Source of the DNA: Metellina segmentata
Taxonomy: Eukaryota; Arthropoda; Arachnida; Araneae; Tetragnathidae
Length of the DNA stretch: 64,000 nt
Reading direction: 5' to 3'
Assembly (NCBI GenBank): GCA_947359465.1
Contig: OX375872.1
Location: forward strand, 138,341,432-138,405,431
Part shown: piece by piece, positions 1 to 10,676 of the stretch
Numbering within the stretch: position 1 is the stretch's first letter
Layout: each line of letters opens with the position of its first letter
Made by a program: the position numbers and the translations under genes
Notes under the pieces: generated by a model
The model's database searches: none
The model's input: the letters and a program-made list of their open reading frames with translations, nothing else
Told to the model about the DNA's origin: nothing

Positions 1-91
1 CCCACTAAATGCACGCAGTGCACCTAATTTAAAAACTTAGGTGCACAAGGTGCACCTGTATTAAAAAATCTATTTCGAGGCCTGCTTTAGA

Positions 92-890
92 GCAAAAGAA
101 AATGTTTTTATAAGTCCCTCCATTTTTTAAACAGGTCGACAATATCAGCGTTATAAAGCTTCCGAGTCATTTTCAAGCGTCTATATCTTCATTTGGCACT
201 TCTAACATTATGTCCCCTTCCAAGTGAATTCTGACTTCCCTGCAGGATCTGTTCAAATTTCTTTCTTTAAAGTATGCAACTCCACTTGATCCCCGATTAA
301 AAATTATCCTGTGTTGTTTAATTCTTTAGAGTAAAAGAAAATGTTTTTACGAGTCCCTTCATTTTTTAAACAGGTCGACAATATCAGCGTCAATTTGGCA
401 ATTCCAACTTTGGGTCACTACCAAATGAATTCTAATTTCCCCTACTGGATGTGCCGAAACCTCTTTCTATTTGACCCTTGATTCCTGGTCAACCCAAGTG
501 TAGTTTAATCTTTTGTGCAGAAGAAAATGGCTTTTATAAGCCCTCAAGCTTTCAAACAGATACCAGCATTATGAAGCTTCCGATTCACTCTTACAAGTGT
601 ATATATCTTCATTTGGCACTTCTAACTTTTGATCACTCCCAAATGAATTCTGGTCTCCCTACTGGATATGCCAAAACTTCTTTCTATTTGACTTGATTCC
701 GAGTCATCCCGAGTGTAGTTTAATCTTTAATATAGAAAAAATGGCTTTTATAAGCCTTCCAGCTTTCAAACAGATACCAGCATTATGAAGCCTTCCGAGT
801 CACATACGACTATATTCTCATTTGGCACTTATAATTTTACGCCGCCGCTCCCAAATGAATTCGGTTTACCCTTCTGGATCTGGCAAAACA
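92..890 (+). repeat. Degenerate tandem repeat, about 190-240 bp unit, four copies
   Basis: Four diverged copies of one segment start near 92, 329, 517 and 731. Each carries an A-rich start, a stretch like TTTATAAG, a CAAACAG block, ATATCAGCG or ACCAGCATTATGAAGC, then TCATTTGGCACTT and a CCAAATGAATTC block. The irregular spacing and divergence indicate an old array. Short ORFs across it are not conserved between copies, so no coding role is supported. Bases 1-91 hold only short GTGCAC-containing palindromes. Confidence 0.75.
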
Positions 891-939
891 TCTTTCTTTA
901 AACAACTATGCAACTCTACTTGACCCCTGATCCGCCGCC

Positions 940-1617
940 AAAGCAACGGGTCACGTCTATGAGCTTATTCCCCTCTCAGAAGATGACGAGTTGCTGAACA
1001 ACCGAGACGAATACCCACCCTATTCACGGTTTTCGACACTTTCTTCTGTAAACAGTTGGTGCAGGTGGTCCAAGAACATTCTGATCACCCCTCGCCGAAA
1101 GAAGTCACACAGATGATGTGTGAAAGGCGAAAAACAGACGCGCTTGCGGATGCCAGACCTGTTATTCGTCTACTCACACCATTCTGAGGTGGATTCCTGC
1201 AGCGTGAAGTTCACAGGGCAGGGTGACACTAGTAGGGACAAGTGCGGAAGGCTTGTTTATGATATCTGTCAAAAGAGGTCACGACTTGGGAGATCCAATT
1301 AGTAGTAGGCTATCCAATTACTCCGTGTTTCACCACTTCTTTCAAAATATTTCCCATCAGAAAACCCCTCCCTGGGTGTATTTCTCTCTCTTCTGTGTAA
1401 AGCCATCACTCTGTGTGTGTCTATTGCTTGGTATTTTATGTCTCGTGTCTGGCACAGGTGGCCAAATATAGACTCTTGAGCCATAAAACCTCCCAAACCA
1501 ACCCATGAGAAAACTAGATCTGAAATGGGCTCAACACTTGGGCAGTAGGACCTTTATTATTCGAGCATCGATAAGTCAGTGCCCATGTTATTCAAACCGA
1601 TTTTTACGCCGAAGATT
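940..1617. other. No recognisable gene
   Basis: Non-repetitive sequence of mixed composition with a few short ORFs lacking any familiar motif. A block near 1460-1500 (a CCATAAAACC stretch) recurs loosely near 44.55 kb and in the 6.6-7.2 kb array, so part of it is probably old repeat DNA. Confidence 0.5.
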
Positions 1618-1782
1618 TCAATCCTCCTGGTGACTGTCTCGACGAGTTGTCTCGTAATTAGAGGAAAACTGACCAGACCTTGATCTCATCATCCAAAAGT
1701 ATCGGCAATACCTTGATGACGAGATATCTAGTCATTGGCCAAATTGGTCAGATCGTGATGGACGAGATATCTCGGTGAGAAC
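1618..1782 (+). mobile_element. piggyBac-like MITE copy with palindromic cores (diverged)
   Basis: It begins TCAATCCTCCTG, close to the TTAACCCTYCTG terminus seen in better copies of this family. It continues with CGACGAG cores and the spacer phrase CTGACCAGACCTTGAT. Two diverged forms of the palindrome GACGAGATATCTCGTC lie near 1717 and 1760. It has no coding capacity. The right terminus is not preserved. Confidence 0.55.
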
Positions 1783-2709
1783 ATTAGGATTATTGATGCT
1801 TTTACCTTCTAGGTTAGAAACGGCGAAGCTTTTTAAGAAGTTGGTCATATTTTGTTCATTATTTTTTTAGTACTAGCTCGTGGGTCACTTGGAAAAAGGG
1901 AAGAAGCATGGTAAAAAACTACTTTTTTTTTGGTTCTCAATTTTTTTAATCCTTTTTAAATCTAACGATTCCTTTTGTTTTACAACTTTTAATTTTGCAA
2001 GTGAAGAGCAGTAAATCGATACAAAAGGGGAGAAATCAAGTTATCAAATTCATTTTTCCAAACTATGCTGCTTTGAAATATTCAACTAATTCCATTTCTA
2101 AATCATGGATACCAAGTCACTTAAATTCGTTTAACTACATTGCTTCGAATTTCGTTTTGCATGGATATAAAATAGAGTGCAATTTATTTTCCATACTTCT
2201 AAATTTATTAAATCTCACCTCAAAGGCTATTTTACTTCCTGTATAATCATAAAATATTTTTTTATTGCATTTTCTTGAACGTCAAGCGTATTTTCCATTG
2301 TTATTGTGTTTGAAAAATGTTTTTGTAGTTGAGGAAAGTATATTTCATTTCAGAATCCCTAGTAAACATGTCAAGTTTCGTCATAAATATCCTAATATTC
2401 TCATATAAATCTTAAAACAGCATTATGTATGATCAATAAATTTAAAACATTTTACAAAAATCATGTATGCATTTTTTTTTCATTTTAGAGTTTTTTATTA
2501 ACACTTGTATTTTTTTCACATTTTTTAAAAGAGGGGTTCGAAAAATAATTAAAATTCTTTATGTAGATGATGAAATATGGTAAGTTTATAAAAATCAACG
2601 TGTGGGTCATTTAAAAAGCCTACGTGGGTCAGTGTCTGACCTGCGGGTCATAGGTTCGCCATCCCTGCTCTAGGTGGTGTTCTTTGTGAGGAGTGTCCGC
2701 CATTTGCAA
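1783..2709. other. AT-rich stretch without a recognisable gene
   Basis: Very AT-rich, with T-runs. Short ORFs here have no family motif. I see nothing that can be supported. Confidence 0.5.
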
Positions 2710-2886
2710 CACTGACTTAATCTTGATCGACGAGATATCTCGTTCCTCCGAAAGTACTAATCTGATCGTGATCTCATCACCATCATTCGGAATTAAATCG
2801 GAATACTTGCTGTCGAAATATCGCGCCATTATCAACATTGGTCAGACCTCGATGAACAGGATATCTCGTCGAAACCACTTGGCTTA
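2710..2886 (+). mobile_element. piggyBac-like MITE copy, partial
   Basis: It contains CGACGAGATATCTCG at about 2729 and a second core near 2856. The end, GAAACCACTTGGCTTAA, matches the family's right terminus (CACTTGGAGGGTTAA-like). The left end is missing. Confidence 0.55.
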
Positions 2887-3009
2887 AAGTTTATAGCACG
2901 AGTGCGGGCGCTTTGTCCTTGACTGGTGTGGTTTAGTTGCAGGAGGTTGTTTTAGGTTTTATGGCACTAGATCCAAAAATAAATAAGGTATAGGTATGTA
3001 TTTTTAATT

Positions 3010-3112
3010 ATTAGAGCAACACAATGGACTAGTGGCGACGGTCCGGGATCAACCCCCGAAGGAAAAGATTCATGGACAACATCACGTAATTTTGAACCAC
3101 TGTCAGATGAGG
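3010..3112 (-). mobile_element. tRNA-derived SINE, 3' fragment
   Basis: On the minus strand this is the 3' half of the SINE seen complete at 37590-37910 and 43247-43579. The recognisable blocks are CATCTGAC, TTCAAAATTACGTG, CCGGACCGTCG and GTTGTGTTGCTCTA, all diverged. The tRNA-like head is absent. Confidence 0.7.
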
Positions 3113-3173
3113 CTAAAAAGTTTAAAATGCGTTGATTTTAAAGTTGAAATGATGCAGCTGTGAAATAAGATTG

Positions 3174-3386
3174 TCAACCCTCCTGTGATTGTCTCGACGA
3201 GGTATCTTGTCATTAGCAAAATCGACCAGATCTTGATAGACGAGATATCTCGTCATTGGAAGAAAACTGACCAGACCTTGATTTCGTTATAACAAAATCG
3301 GCCATATCTTGATAACAACATATCTCGTTATCAAGCAAAATTGTCTGTTGTTGATGGACGAGATATCTCGTCGAAACCACTTTTAG
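3174..3386 (+). mobile_element. piggyBac-like MITE copy with four to five palindromic cores
   Basis: It begins TCAACCCTCCTG (TTAA target changed to TCAA) and ends GAAACCACTT. Inside, the palindrome GACGAGATATCTCGTC or diverged forms recurs about every 40-43 bp (3196, 3239, near 3282, near 3316, 3357), separated by phrases such as GACCAGATCTTGAT. The cores at 3239 and 3357 are perfect 16-bp palindromes. It has no coding capacity. Confidence 0.65.
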
Positions 3387-3433
3387 TGACTTTGAAAGGT
3401 TTGTAATCCACACTCAAATTTATTGTAAAAGTA

Positions 3434-4738
3434 TCACAGTTGGCAAATAACTTCGTTCGGTTTTTCTGTGGAGCAGAATCCTCGTACTAAGGACACGGCA
3501 GGAATATCTTCTATCCACAATCTCTATTGAGCAGCGCAAAGGCGCAGCTAACTAGTTCACGTGACAAATGAAGTCAATAGCATGTAATTTGCATGTTACT
3601 TAATTATTGTGCGAGTTGCGCGGTTGTAAACATAGAAAAAAGGAATGTCCATTTCCACCACATTTTACAATTTTATTTTTAAAAAAGTTTAAAAAAACTG
3701 CAGGAGTGCTTAAAAAAATTTGCAATGTGTATGGGGACGATGCCTTAACAGAACGTATGTGTCAAAAGAGGTTCCCCAAGTTCCGTTCCGGTGATTTTGA
3801 ACTCTGCGACGTGCCCCGCTCTGATCTCCCTACGGAGATTGACCCAGCCGTAAAAAAGGTTACCGTCGGTAAAAATTCACCCCAAACTCTGCGGGAGATT
3901 GCTACAGAACTCAATATATCCCACACAAGTGTAGAGAACCATTTGCACCAATTGGGATACGTTTCTTGCCTCAATGTTTGCTTGCCGCACGAGTTGACCG
4001 AACACAACGTAACTGCTCGCATTTCCATCTGCGACACGCTCCTTAAACACCAGGAAAAAGATCCATTTTGGAAGCAGATGGTTACGGGTGATGAAAGTGA
4101 ATTGTCTTTGACAACGTCGTTCGTAAAAGATCATGGGTAAAGAGTAGCGAGTCACCACAATCAACCTCGAAGACGGGATTGCACCAGAGAAAAATTATGC
4201 TCTCAGTGTGGAGGGATTATAAGGATATGATTTATTATGAGCTCTTGCTATAAGACAAGACTATCAACTCAGATATATACTGCTTCCAGTTAAGAAAATT
4301 GGATCAAGCCATACTTTCAAAGCGTCCAGAATTGGCAAATCGTAACGGAGTCTTTCACCATGATAATGCCAGACCCCACACTTCATTAAGGACACGGCAG
4401 GAATTGTAGAGACGGCTGGGACGATTAGCCTCACCCTGCCTATTCTCCGGACCTTGCGCCCTTGTATCATCACCTGTTCCGATTGCTACAGAATTCTTTG
4501 AAAGGTATAAAGTTTACTAACGATGGGGCTGTGAAAAAGCATATGAATCAGTTTTTCGCCAGTAAACCTCATGCGTCTTATGAACGTGATATTATGAAGT
4601 TGGTAGAGAGATCGTAAGAAGTCATAGAAAAGAATGGACAATACATAAATGATAAGTAAGTATTTTCTATGTTGGAGAAATTGTATTTTATGTAAACTTA
4701 AAAAAAAAAAAACGGAACGGACTTATTTGCCAACGCAA
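3434..4738 (+). mobile_element. mariner DNA transposon, near full length, inactive
   Basis: The inverted ends share TTGGCAAATAA followed by a TCCGTTC-like block. The left end is near 3440-3465 and the reverse complement is at 4710-4732, followed by an A-run. TA dinucleotides at 3432-3433 and 4739-4740 fit the TA target duplication of mariner. The total of about 1.3 kb is the usual mariner size. The transposase inside is frameshifted, so the copy cannot move itself. Confidence 0.85.
3640..4617 (+). pseudogene. mariner transposase pseudogene
   Basis: Cut-and-paste DNA transposase of the mariner (DD34D) family. The N-terminal helix-turn-helix region is visible (ICNVYGDDALTERMCQKRF, then FRSGDFELCDVPRSD). 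The linker TLREIATELNISHTSVENHL and the first catalytic Asp in MVTGDE follow. After that the frame is lost, with a stop near 4138. In other frames HDNARPHTS (second Asp, near 4365) and YSPDLAPL (third Asp, near 4443) are still legible, and the end KLVERS is at 4617. Several frameshifts make it non-functional. The ORF start upstream of the first helix is uncertain. Confidence 0.85.
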
Positions 4739-4980
4739 TACGTACACTGTTACAAATCCGAATATAAATTATTCTTAATCCTTGCTTTATGAATCTTTCA
4801 ATAGCTAAGGAACAGGCAGTACAGTAAGTTTTTTCTGTGTGGATTCGTTAAGTGTTTTCTGTCACTATGTCAGTATCATTCGAGGTTCTGGTTATCTGAG
4901 GCGTCATCTATCCAATGTAGCGTCTGGTGTACTGGTGACGGGGACATACAGAAATACCACTCGTTGAACTTGATATCACA

Positions 4981-6032
4981 CAAGATTTATTGGTATCGTT
5001 ATATGCGCAACTACTACTCAGAGTAACTGAGCATGTCTTAGATGGATCCCGTAACAGCGAAAGCAAAGGCGCGATCTTCCTTGATGTGTCCAAGGCCTTC
5101 GATAGGGTTTGGATTAACGGACTGATTTACAAATTAATCACTTTTGGCGTCCCTGCCTCACTCATCATACTTCTTTTTTTTCTACCTGACAAGTAGGCAT
5201 TTCGTCGTTCGTGTCTATAATGCTCTCTCAACCAAACATGCCATTCAGGCTGGCACCCTACAGGCACAGGATTCAGTCTTAGGACCCAAACTATTCAATC
5301 TGTATGTGAACGACACACCAAAAAAATCTATCATCAATTCTTTGCATGTTTGCAGATGATACTGCCGTGTTAGCCCGACACCATGATCTTACTAATGTCA
5401 TGACCACACTCAATAACTACATACACTCACTTGAATCTTGGCTTATTGCTTGGAAAATTAAAGTTAATGTTAACAAATGCCAAGCTATACTTTTTACGAG
5501 GAAAAGAAATGATATTCCTGACCCCCCGATTTTTTATGGAAATGAGATACCTTGGTCCCGTAATGCAACTATCTTGGAGTCACATTGGACTGCCATTTAA
5601 CGTGGAGAAACCATATCACCTCCCTCAGAAACAAAGCCATTGCTGCTAGAACCAATCTTTATCCCTTAATTGCTCTAAATTCAATACTTTCTATCAACAA
5701 TAAATTGCTCCTTTAGAAAACCATGAACCGACCAAAAATCAGCTACGCCAGTCTTGTCTGGGGATATGCAGCGAAAAGTACCCTCTATAAATTAGAAGCT
5801 ATTCAAAATTCTACTCTTCGTATTATCAGCGGTTATTCCTGGTACTACAGAAACGATAAAATACGCGACGATATTAAAATTACTGAACTCAAACAATTCT
5901 TCAGTAAACTCGCCATTAAATTCTACAACAATCTAGACATTATAGATAATTCAGCTATCCAGTAAATCCCCAGATACGACCCTCGTCTAACCAATTTCCG
6001 TAAAAAACCTAGGGCCATCGTATTCAATTAAT
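4981..6032 (+). pseudogene. Jockey-like non-LTR retrotransposon reverse transcriptase, 5'-truncated
   Basis: Remnant of the LINE ORF2 reverse transcriptase, which copies element RNA at a nicked target. Visible in order: RVTEHVLDG, then FLDVSKAFDRVW with the first catalytic Asp (about 5070-5110). A frameshift follows, then VLGPKLFNLYVND, another shift, and FADDTAVLARHHDL with the catalytic Asp pair (5346-5390). WKIKVNVNKCQAILF comes next, and a last segment, ISYASLVWGYAAKS to FRKKPRAIVFN (5723-6030). There are at least three frame changes. The endonuclease and 5' half are absent, the usual outcome of incomplete reverse transcription. The clade assignment rests on motif style only. Confidence 0.8.
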
Positions 6033-6160
6033 TATATTATTTTGGTTTTTAATCCTTCCTTTTGATTTACTTTAACTCTCACTTTTGCATCGGTGTACAG
6101 CTAAAATCCGACTCATTTTGAGACCACTCCCACCCAAATCAACCATCTTTTCTGATTAGT

Positions 6161-6410
6161 CGAACGAATCCGGGCATGGATGTTTGTAAGCGTATGTGTA
6201 TAGAGGCGGCTGGTACATCTTAAATCTGTCGTGGCCGAAAGTCCTCACGTTGGGTTGGTATGGAAGTTTGGAGAGTGGGGTGCCAGCTTAGGTGTTGCCT
6301 CGTCATCTGACCGTGGTTCAAAATTACGAATTGTTGTCCTCGGGTTTTTCCCTTAAGGGATTGAGCCCCGTTGTGTTGCTCTAGTACGACGTTAACAAAA
6401 AATTACCAAT
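6161..6410 (+). mobile_element. tRNA-derived SINE, 5'-truncated copy
   Basis: It starts inside the B-box region (CGAATCCGGGCATGG) and continues through AGAGGCGGCTGGT, CCTCACGTTGGGTTGG and TGACCGTGGTTCAAAATTACG. It ends at GTTGTGTTGCTCTAGTACG and AATTACC. The A box is missing. It matches the copies at 37590 and 43247. Confidence 0.85.
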
Positions 6411-6424
6411 CGGGCTACTGCGGC

Positions 6425-7425
6425 CCCTTTAGATCGTTGTTAACAATCACGATATTTCGAGGACTGTGCGCATTTTATGAGATAAACAAACTTTGATTGC
6501 GCCGATTCAACTATCTTCAATCGAGTAGTTTTTATTAATTTTTAACAAGTACGATATTTCGGCGAGGACTGCGCGTCTTTTGTAAGTGTGAAAAGCGAAA
6601 CTTCGAATTGCGCTGATTCAGCTTTCTTCGGCATGTATTTTTGATGGTTTTAACAAGTACAATATTTCGAGATTGTATTTGGGTTTTATGGCGCAAGGCC
6701 ACACAACGATATTTCGAGGACTGCAAACATTTTATCTCTGTGTGTGAGAAACAAACTTCTATTTACGCTTATTCAACTTTCTTCAGCGAGTATTTTTTTT
6801 TAACAATTCTAATATTTCGAGGACCGCGCGTATTTGTGTGATAAACGAAACTTTGATTTGCGCTGATTCAGCTTTCTTCGGTGTGTATTTTTGACTGTTT
6901 TTAATAAGTACAATATTTCGAGGATCGAGTATTTTATCTGTGTGCCAAACGAGACTTCAATTTGTGCTAATTCAGCTTTCTCCAGCGAGTACTTTTTATT
7001 GTTTGTTTTAACAAGGTGGTACAATATTTCGAGGACTGCGAGCATTTTATCTGTATATATAAACAAACTCCGATTCCCGCTGATTCAGCTTTCTTCAGCA
7101 TGTATTTTTGATGGTTTTTAACAAGTACGACATTTGGAGATTGGTTGGTATTTGGTTTTATGGCGTAATAGCCATATTTGGCCAAGCAACGATGTTTCGA
7201 GGACTGCGTGTATTTATCTGTGATAAACAAACTTCGATTTGCGCTGATGCAACTTTCTTCAACAAGTATTTCTTATTGATCTTTATTTTTTAACAAGGGC
7301 GGGGGGGTACAATATTTCGAGGAATGCGAGTATTTTACCTTTGTATAAACTCACTTCGATTGGAATTCGGTTTTCCTGGGCGTATACTTTTTGATTGTTT
7401 TCAACAAGCACGATATCTCAATGAG
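6425..7425 (+). repeat. Diverged minisatellite, about 105-110 bp unit, about ten copies
   Basis: Recurring blocks are AACAAGTACGATATTTCGAGGACTGCG, a TTTTATCTGTGTG block, AAACAAACTTCGATTTGCGCTG, and ATTCAACTTTCTTCAGCGAG followed by a T-run. The ATATTTCGAGG block occurs near 6451, 6553, 6661, 6708, 6810, 6912, 7023, 7196 and 7313. Copies differ by substitutions and small indels, so the array is old. Every ORF within it is a by-product of the repeat. Confidence 0.8.
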
Positions 7426-7430
7426 TACTC

Positions 7431-7860
7431 GATCCCTCCCCGAATACGTTCTACTTTCAACCCCCCCCCCTCGAGGTTTCCGTCTGTCATCAGCTGAAAA
7501 TACCAGAGGCTCGGTTTGTTTCTTATCTTCCAAAGAATGGAACACCCAGGACTGACTGCCTTTTTGCTCGATCATAAAACACCTGCAATGTGCAGTAAAA
7601 AGCAAGTTTCCTCGCATTCCTAGAGGTCAGATTACACCCCACGGTTACCAACCTCCAAACCTCTTTTCCCCAGAACATTAGGACCCCAACCAGGAGCAAG
7701 AGATACATTCCATAGCAAAAAAAAACGACGCACAACGAAGGAGTTGTCCGATTGCGATAAAAATTGGTGGATGTGAAGAACATGCATGGAAAAACAAACG
7801 ATTAAAATTTCAAAATAATTGAATGATTTATTTCAGAGTTTGACAGTTACAAAGGGAGGA
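7431..7860. other. No recognisable gene
   Basis: Contains a C9 run near 7460 and short minus-strand ORFs without family motifs. Nothing is supported here. Confidence 0.5.
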
Positions 7861-7879
7861 AGTTTATAAAGCGTTGGTT

Positions 7880-8170
7880 CACCTCTGGTCTGGATACAAG
7901 CTGTCAACCCCGAGTGGCATAGACTAAAAAAAGTTCCCGGATGGTGTCCTGCGGAATTTCTTGCAAAATTGTCTCCAACTGTCGGGCTAAATGGTCAGCA
8001 TTTCGGGATGGTTGCAATCGCCTTCCCATAACGTCCCAAATTAGCTCTATGGAAGAGAGATCAAATCTAGCTGGCCAAGGAAGAGTTAGGAAAGCTTGAA
8101 GACAGTTCATAGCAACACGTGCCGTGTGCATTATCTTGTTGAAAAGTAAAGCTACGGTTTCCTTAAGCCC
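7880..8170 (-). pseudogene. Tc1-like transposase, C-terminal fragment
   Basis: On the minus strand: HTARVAMNCLQAF, then LPWPARFDLSSIELIWDVMG and RQLETILQEIPQDTIREL. This is the C-terminal part of a Tc1 DDE transposase. The motif normally read as SPDLSPIEHVWD, with the last catalytic Glu, appears as FDLSSIELIWD. The residues that normally precede HTARV (the DNARP block with the second Asp) are corrupted. Upstream the gene is replaced by an unrelated repeat (8165-8290). The N-terminal half is absent. Confidence 0.8.
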
Positions 8171-8290
8171 CGTCCACAATGGACGAACTGAACATGGATG
8201 ATTGATTAACCCCGGCGACAGGTTTGGTTGATCAATCTCTCTAGTTTTTTCTGGTTGGCAGCTCGGGCACAAATTGTTCCATGTGCTCGC
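8165..8290. repeat. Short dispersed repeat (GTCCAC-ended), first copy
   Basis: AGCCCCGTCCACAATGGACG, ATGGATGATTGATTAACC and GGCGACAGGTTTGGTTGATC recur as the reverse complement at 16612-16745. The repeat interrupts the Tc1 fragment, which suggests an insertion, probably a MITE. No target duplication could be confirmed. Confidence 0.55.
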
Positions 8291-8310
8291 TATCAATCTG
8301 GTTGGTTGTG

Positions 8311-9047
8311 TGTTGAAATTATACTGAAAACTTATTGTTTAAAACAAATTGATTCCAATTTGTTTTAATTTCTCCTGCTAGATTATATAGTTAAAAAATA
8401 AGTTTTTGATAGCTTGACAGCTTAAAAAATATTAATAATCTGTAGTTCTATGAATATAAAAAAAGAATGAAACAATTTGATTTGTAAGTTATCTTTTAGA
8501 GCAGTCAGAACTTCCATTTCTAACTGGTCAATTTTTTTATTGATAATTATTGATTTGACGGTTCGCTTATCAAGTCCTAGGTCTTTGAAATCTCTTCCAG
8601 TCTTGAGACGAACTTAACAAAATTATATTTGATTTTCTGAGGAAATGGGACAGTGTGAACAGGACAACAAAGTGTAACATCTTGTGAACAGATTACAAAT
8701 GAAAATGTATTTTTTTTATTATGATGTTATTAAGCTGATTATTTCTTATTATTACATGATATGAAATGCTTCTTCAATTCGGCTTATTTCGGCAAAACAT
8801 ATTAATATTGGAATGCGACAAATTTAAATTTTCTTCAATTGGGGGGGGGCAAAAAAGACGAAATACATTTTAAATAGCCACCTTCTTTATCTTAAATTTA
8901 GAAGTGAAAAGTTCCCTAATACCACTATTGATTTAAATACACATGGATGGACATATCAATTTTGACATTAATATGTGGGCATATTACATTTTTTCACAAC
9001 TAAGTTTTAATTGTCAACGATGTATAGCAAAACAATGCTTACAAATA
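8311..9047. other. AT-rich flank of the LTR retrotransposon, no gene
   Basis: AT-rich non-coding sequence with a G9 run near 8845. No ORF of note, no repeat family recognised. Confidence 0.5.
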
Positions 9048-9051
9048 GACT

Positions 9052-9426
9052 TGTAACGTACACTTCCGGAATATCTTAAATGTTATGATAGTATTTCTTT
9101 TTCCTTATTCCAAGATATTGTGATACTTCCTGTGTTTATTTATACTTCTTAATACTCTTGGAAAGGATATCTTTTCTTTTGACATATTTATGTGAGCTTA
9201 AATGGTTTACCCGGAAGTTCATTTTTTTGTTTTATGTATAACATTGGTGAAAAGATATTTTTTTATAACGCCTTTGTAGTCGATTGGATGCTTCTTTGAA
9301 GTGTGCACACGGTGCTGTGTTAGAGTATGATGAGATGTAGTTGTAACTGTGATATCGCTACCAATATCTAAATAAATGTTTTTTAATTCTTTTAAAAAAG
9401 GCTATTTCTTTTATCACGACGTTACA
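9052..9426 (+). repeat. 5' LTR
   Basis: 375 bp, starting TGTAACGTACACTTCC and ending ATCACGACGTTACA, so the ends form a 7-bp inverted repeat. AATAAA at 9371-9376 is a candidate polyadenylation signal. Relative to the 3' LTR it keeps 18 bp near 9235-9253 and lacks a TT near 9077. Confidence 0.95.
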
Positions 9427-9438
9427 GCTACCTATTAA

Positions 9439-9456
9439 TGGTGGCATGCACTGGGA
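9439..9456 (+). promoter_or_regulatory. Candidate primer-binding site
   Basis: TGGTGGCATGCACTGGGA starts 12 bp inside the 5' LTR. TGG is the complement of a tRNA CCA end. The following TGGGATCGATTCCCA resembles the complement of a T-arm, as in tRNA-Leu-type sites. The priming tRNA is not certain, because the match has not been aligned to a real tRNA. Confidence 0.45.
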
Positions 9457-9477
9457 TCGATTCCCATTAAATTAAAG

Positions 9478-10100
9478 TTTTTGGACATCCCGTCCTCGTG
9501 AGTGGAGTATTTGCGTGCGTCCGGCAACAACGAAGGGGACCATCCGGTCCTCGTGAGTGGAGTATTTGCGTGCGTCCGGCAGCAACGAAGAGGGCCATCC
9601 GGTCCGAAGTTTTTGGTCATCCCGTCCTCGTGGGTGGAGTATTTGCGTGCGTCCGGCAGCAACGAGGGGGACCATCCAGTCCGAAGTTTTTGGACATCCC
9701 GTCCTCGTGAGTGGAGTATTTGCGTGCGTCCGGCAGCAACAAAGGGGGCCATCCGGTCCGAAGTTTTTGGACATCCCGTCCTCGTGAGTGGAGTATTTGT
9801 GTGCGTCCGGCAGCAACGAAGGAGGCCATCCGGTCCGAAGTTTTTGGACATCCCGTCCTCGTGAGTGGAGAATTTGCGTGCGTCCGGCAGCGGCGAAGTG
9901 GGCCATCCGGTCCGATGTTTTTGGATATCCCGTCCTGTACCTGTGTGTGAAACGTGTCCTGTTACTGCGTGTGTCCAGCAACGAAGCTTAGTCCGGTCAG
10001 TAGAAGTGGGACATCCCGTCCTGTTCTTGTGTGTGAAACGCGTGTGTGTTCAGCAGCGAAAGGGCCATCCGGTCCGAACTTTTTGGGCATCCCGTCCTGT
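9478..10100 (+). repeat. 77-bp tandem repeats in the retrotransposon leader
   Basis: The phrase CATCCCGTCCTCGTGAGTGG recurs at 9618, 9695, 9772 and 9849, exactly 77 bp apart, with a further full copy before and partly deleted copies at 9486 and 9543. The unit also holds GTGCGTCCGGCAGCAACGAA and CCATCCGGTCCGAAG. After about 9930 the copies diverge (CATCCCGTCCTGT at 9930, 10013 and 10090). The array lies between the primer site and gag and is much more GC-rich than its surroundings. The overlapping ORFs on both strands are artefacts of the 77-bp unit, which cycles through all frames. Confidence 0.9.
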
Positions 10101-10676
10101 CATCGTCAGCGAAGTACAGTTCGAACTTTGGGTTCCTGCTCAAGGACTTACGGTGCACCATCAAGCAACTGTTCCAGATAAGTGGTTTTGGTTTTAAATC
10201 TAAAATTTCATGTACTATTGGATATAACGTACAATTTTACTTTTGTTTTTGTGATAACTTCCATTTATCGTAACAGGTTTCGAAACAAAAAAATTCTTAT
10301 CGCAAATTTTGCTTTTATAATAGAATTTAGTATTGTTTTGGAATTTATGTGTAATAGAAATTTAAGAGATTTTAGTTGTCGTAGATGATTATTAATCTTA
10401 ATTAATAACTTAAATTTGTTTTGGATTTGAAATGGTATTTTGATTTAAATTTAAAAAACAAAATTCTTTTGAAGGTCTTTTGGCTTACAAAATTGGTTTT
10501 TGTACGTTTATTTCTTTTCTATTGTTATATTGTCTTTGAGTTATATTTTTTGTGGCTTGGCTATAAGGTAAGTCAGAATTCTGGACAGTTTCGGTTTCGA
10601 AAAGTTTTCTTTTTGTACCTTACGTTATATTTGAGTCCAAAGGGAAGAAAAGGGGGAAACTGTTTAGAATTTAATC
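10101..10676 (+). other. Untranslated leader between repeats and gag
   Basis: AT-rich sequence inside the retrotransposon without long conserved ORFs. A purine-rich stretch (AAAGGGAAGAAAAGGGGGAAA) lies just before the gag start. It presumably forms the RNA leader and may contain packaging signals, but none can be identified by eye. Confidence 0.5.

Noticed and set aside
9435..10197. Many overlapping ORFs of 67-169 codons on both strands
   Set aside because: They arise from the 77-bp tandem unit, whose length cycles the same sequence through different frames. Both strands are open and no family motif is present.
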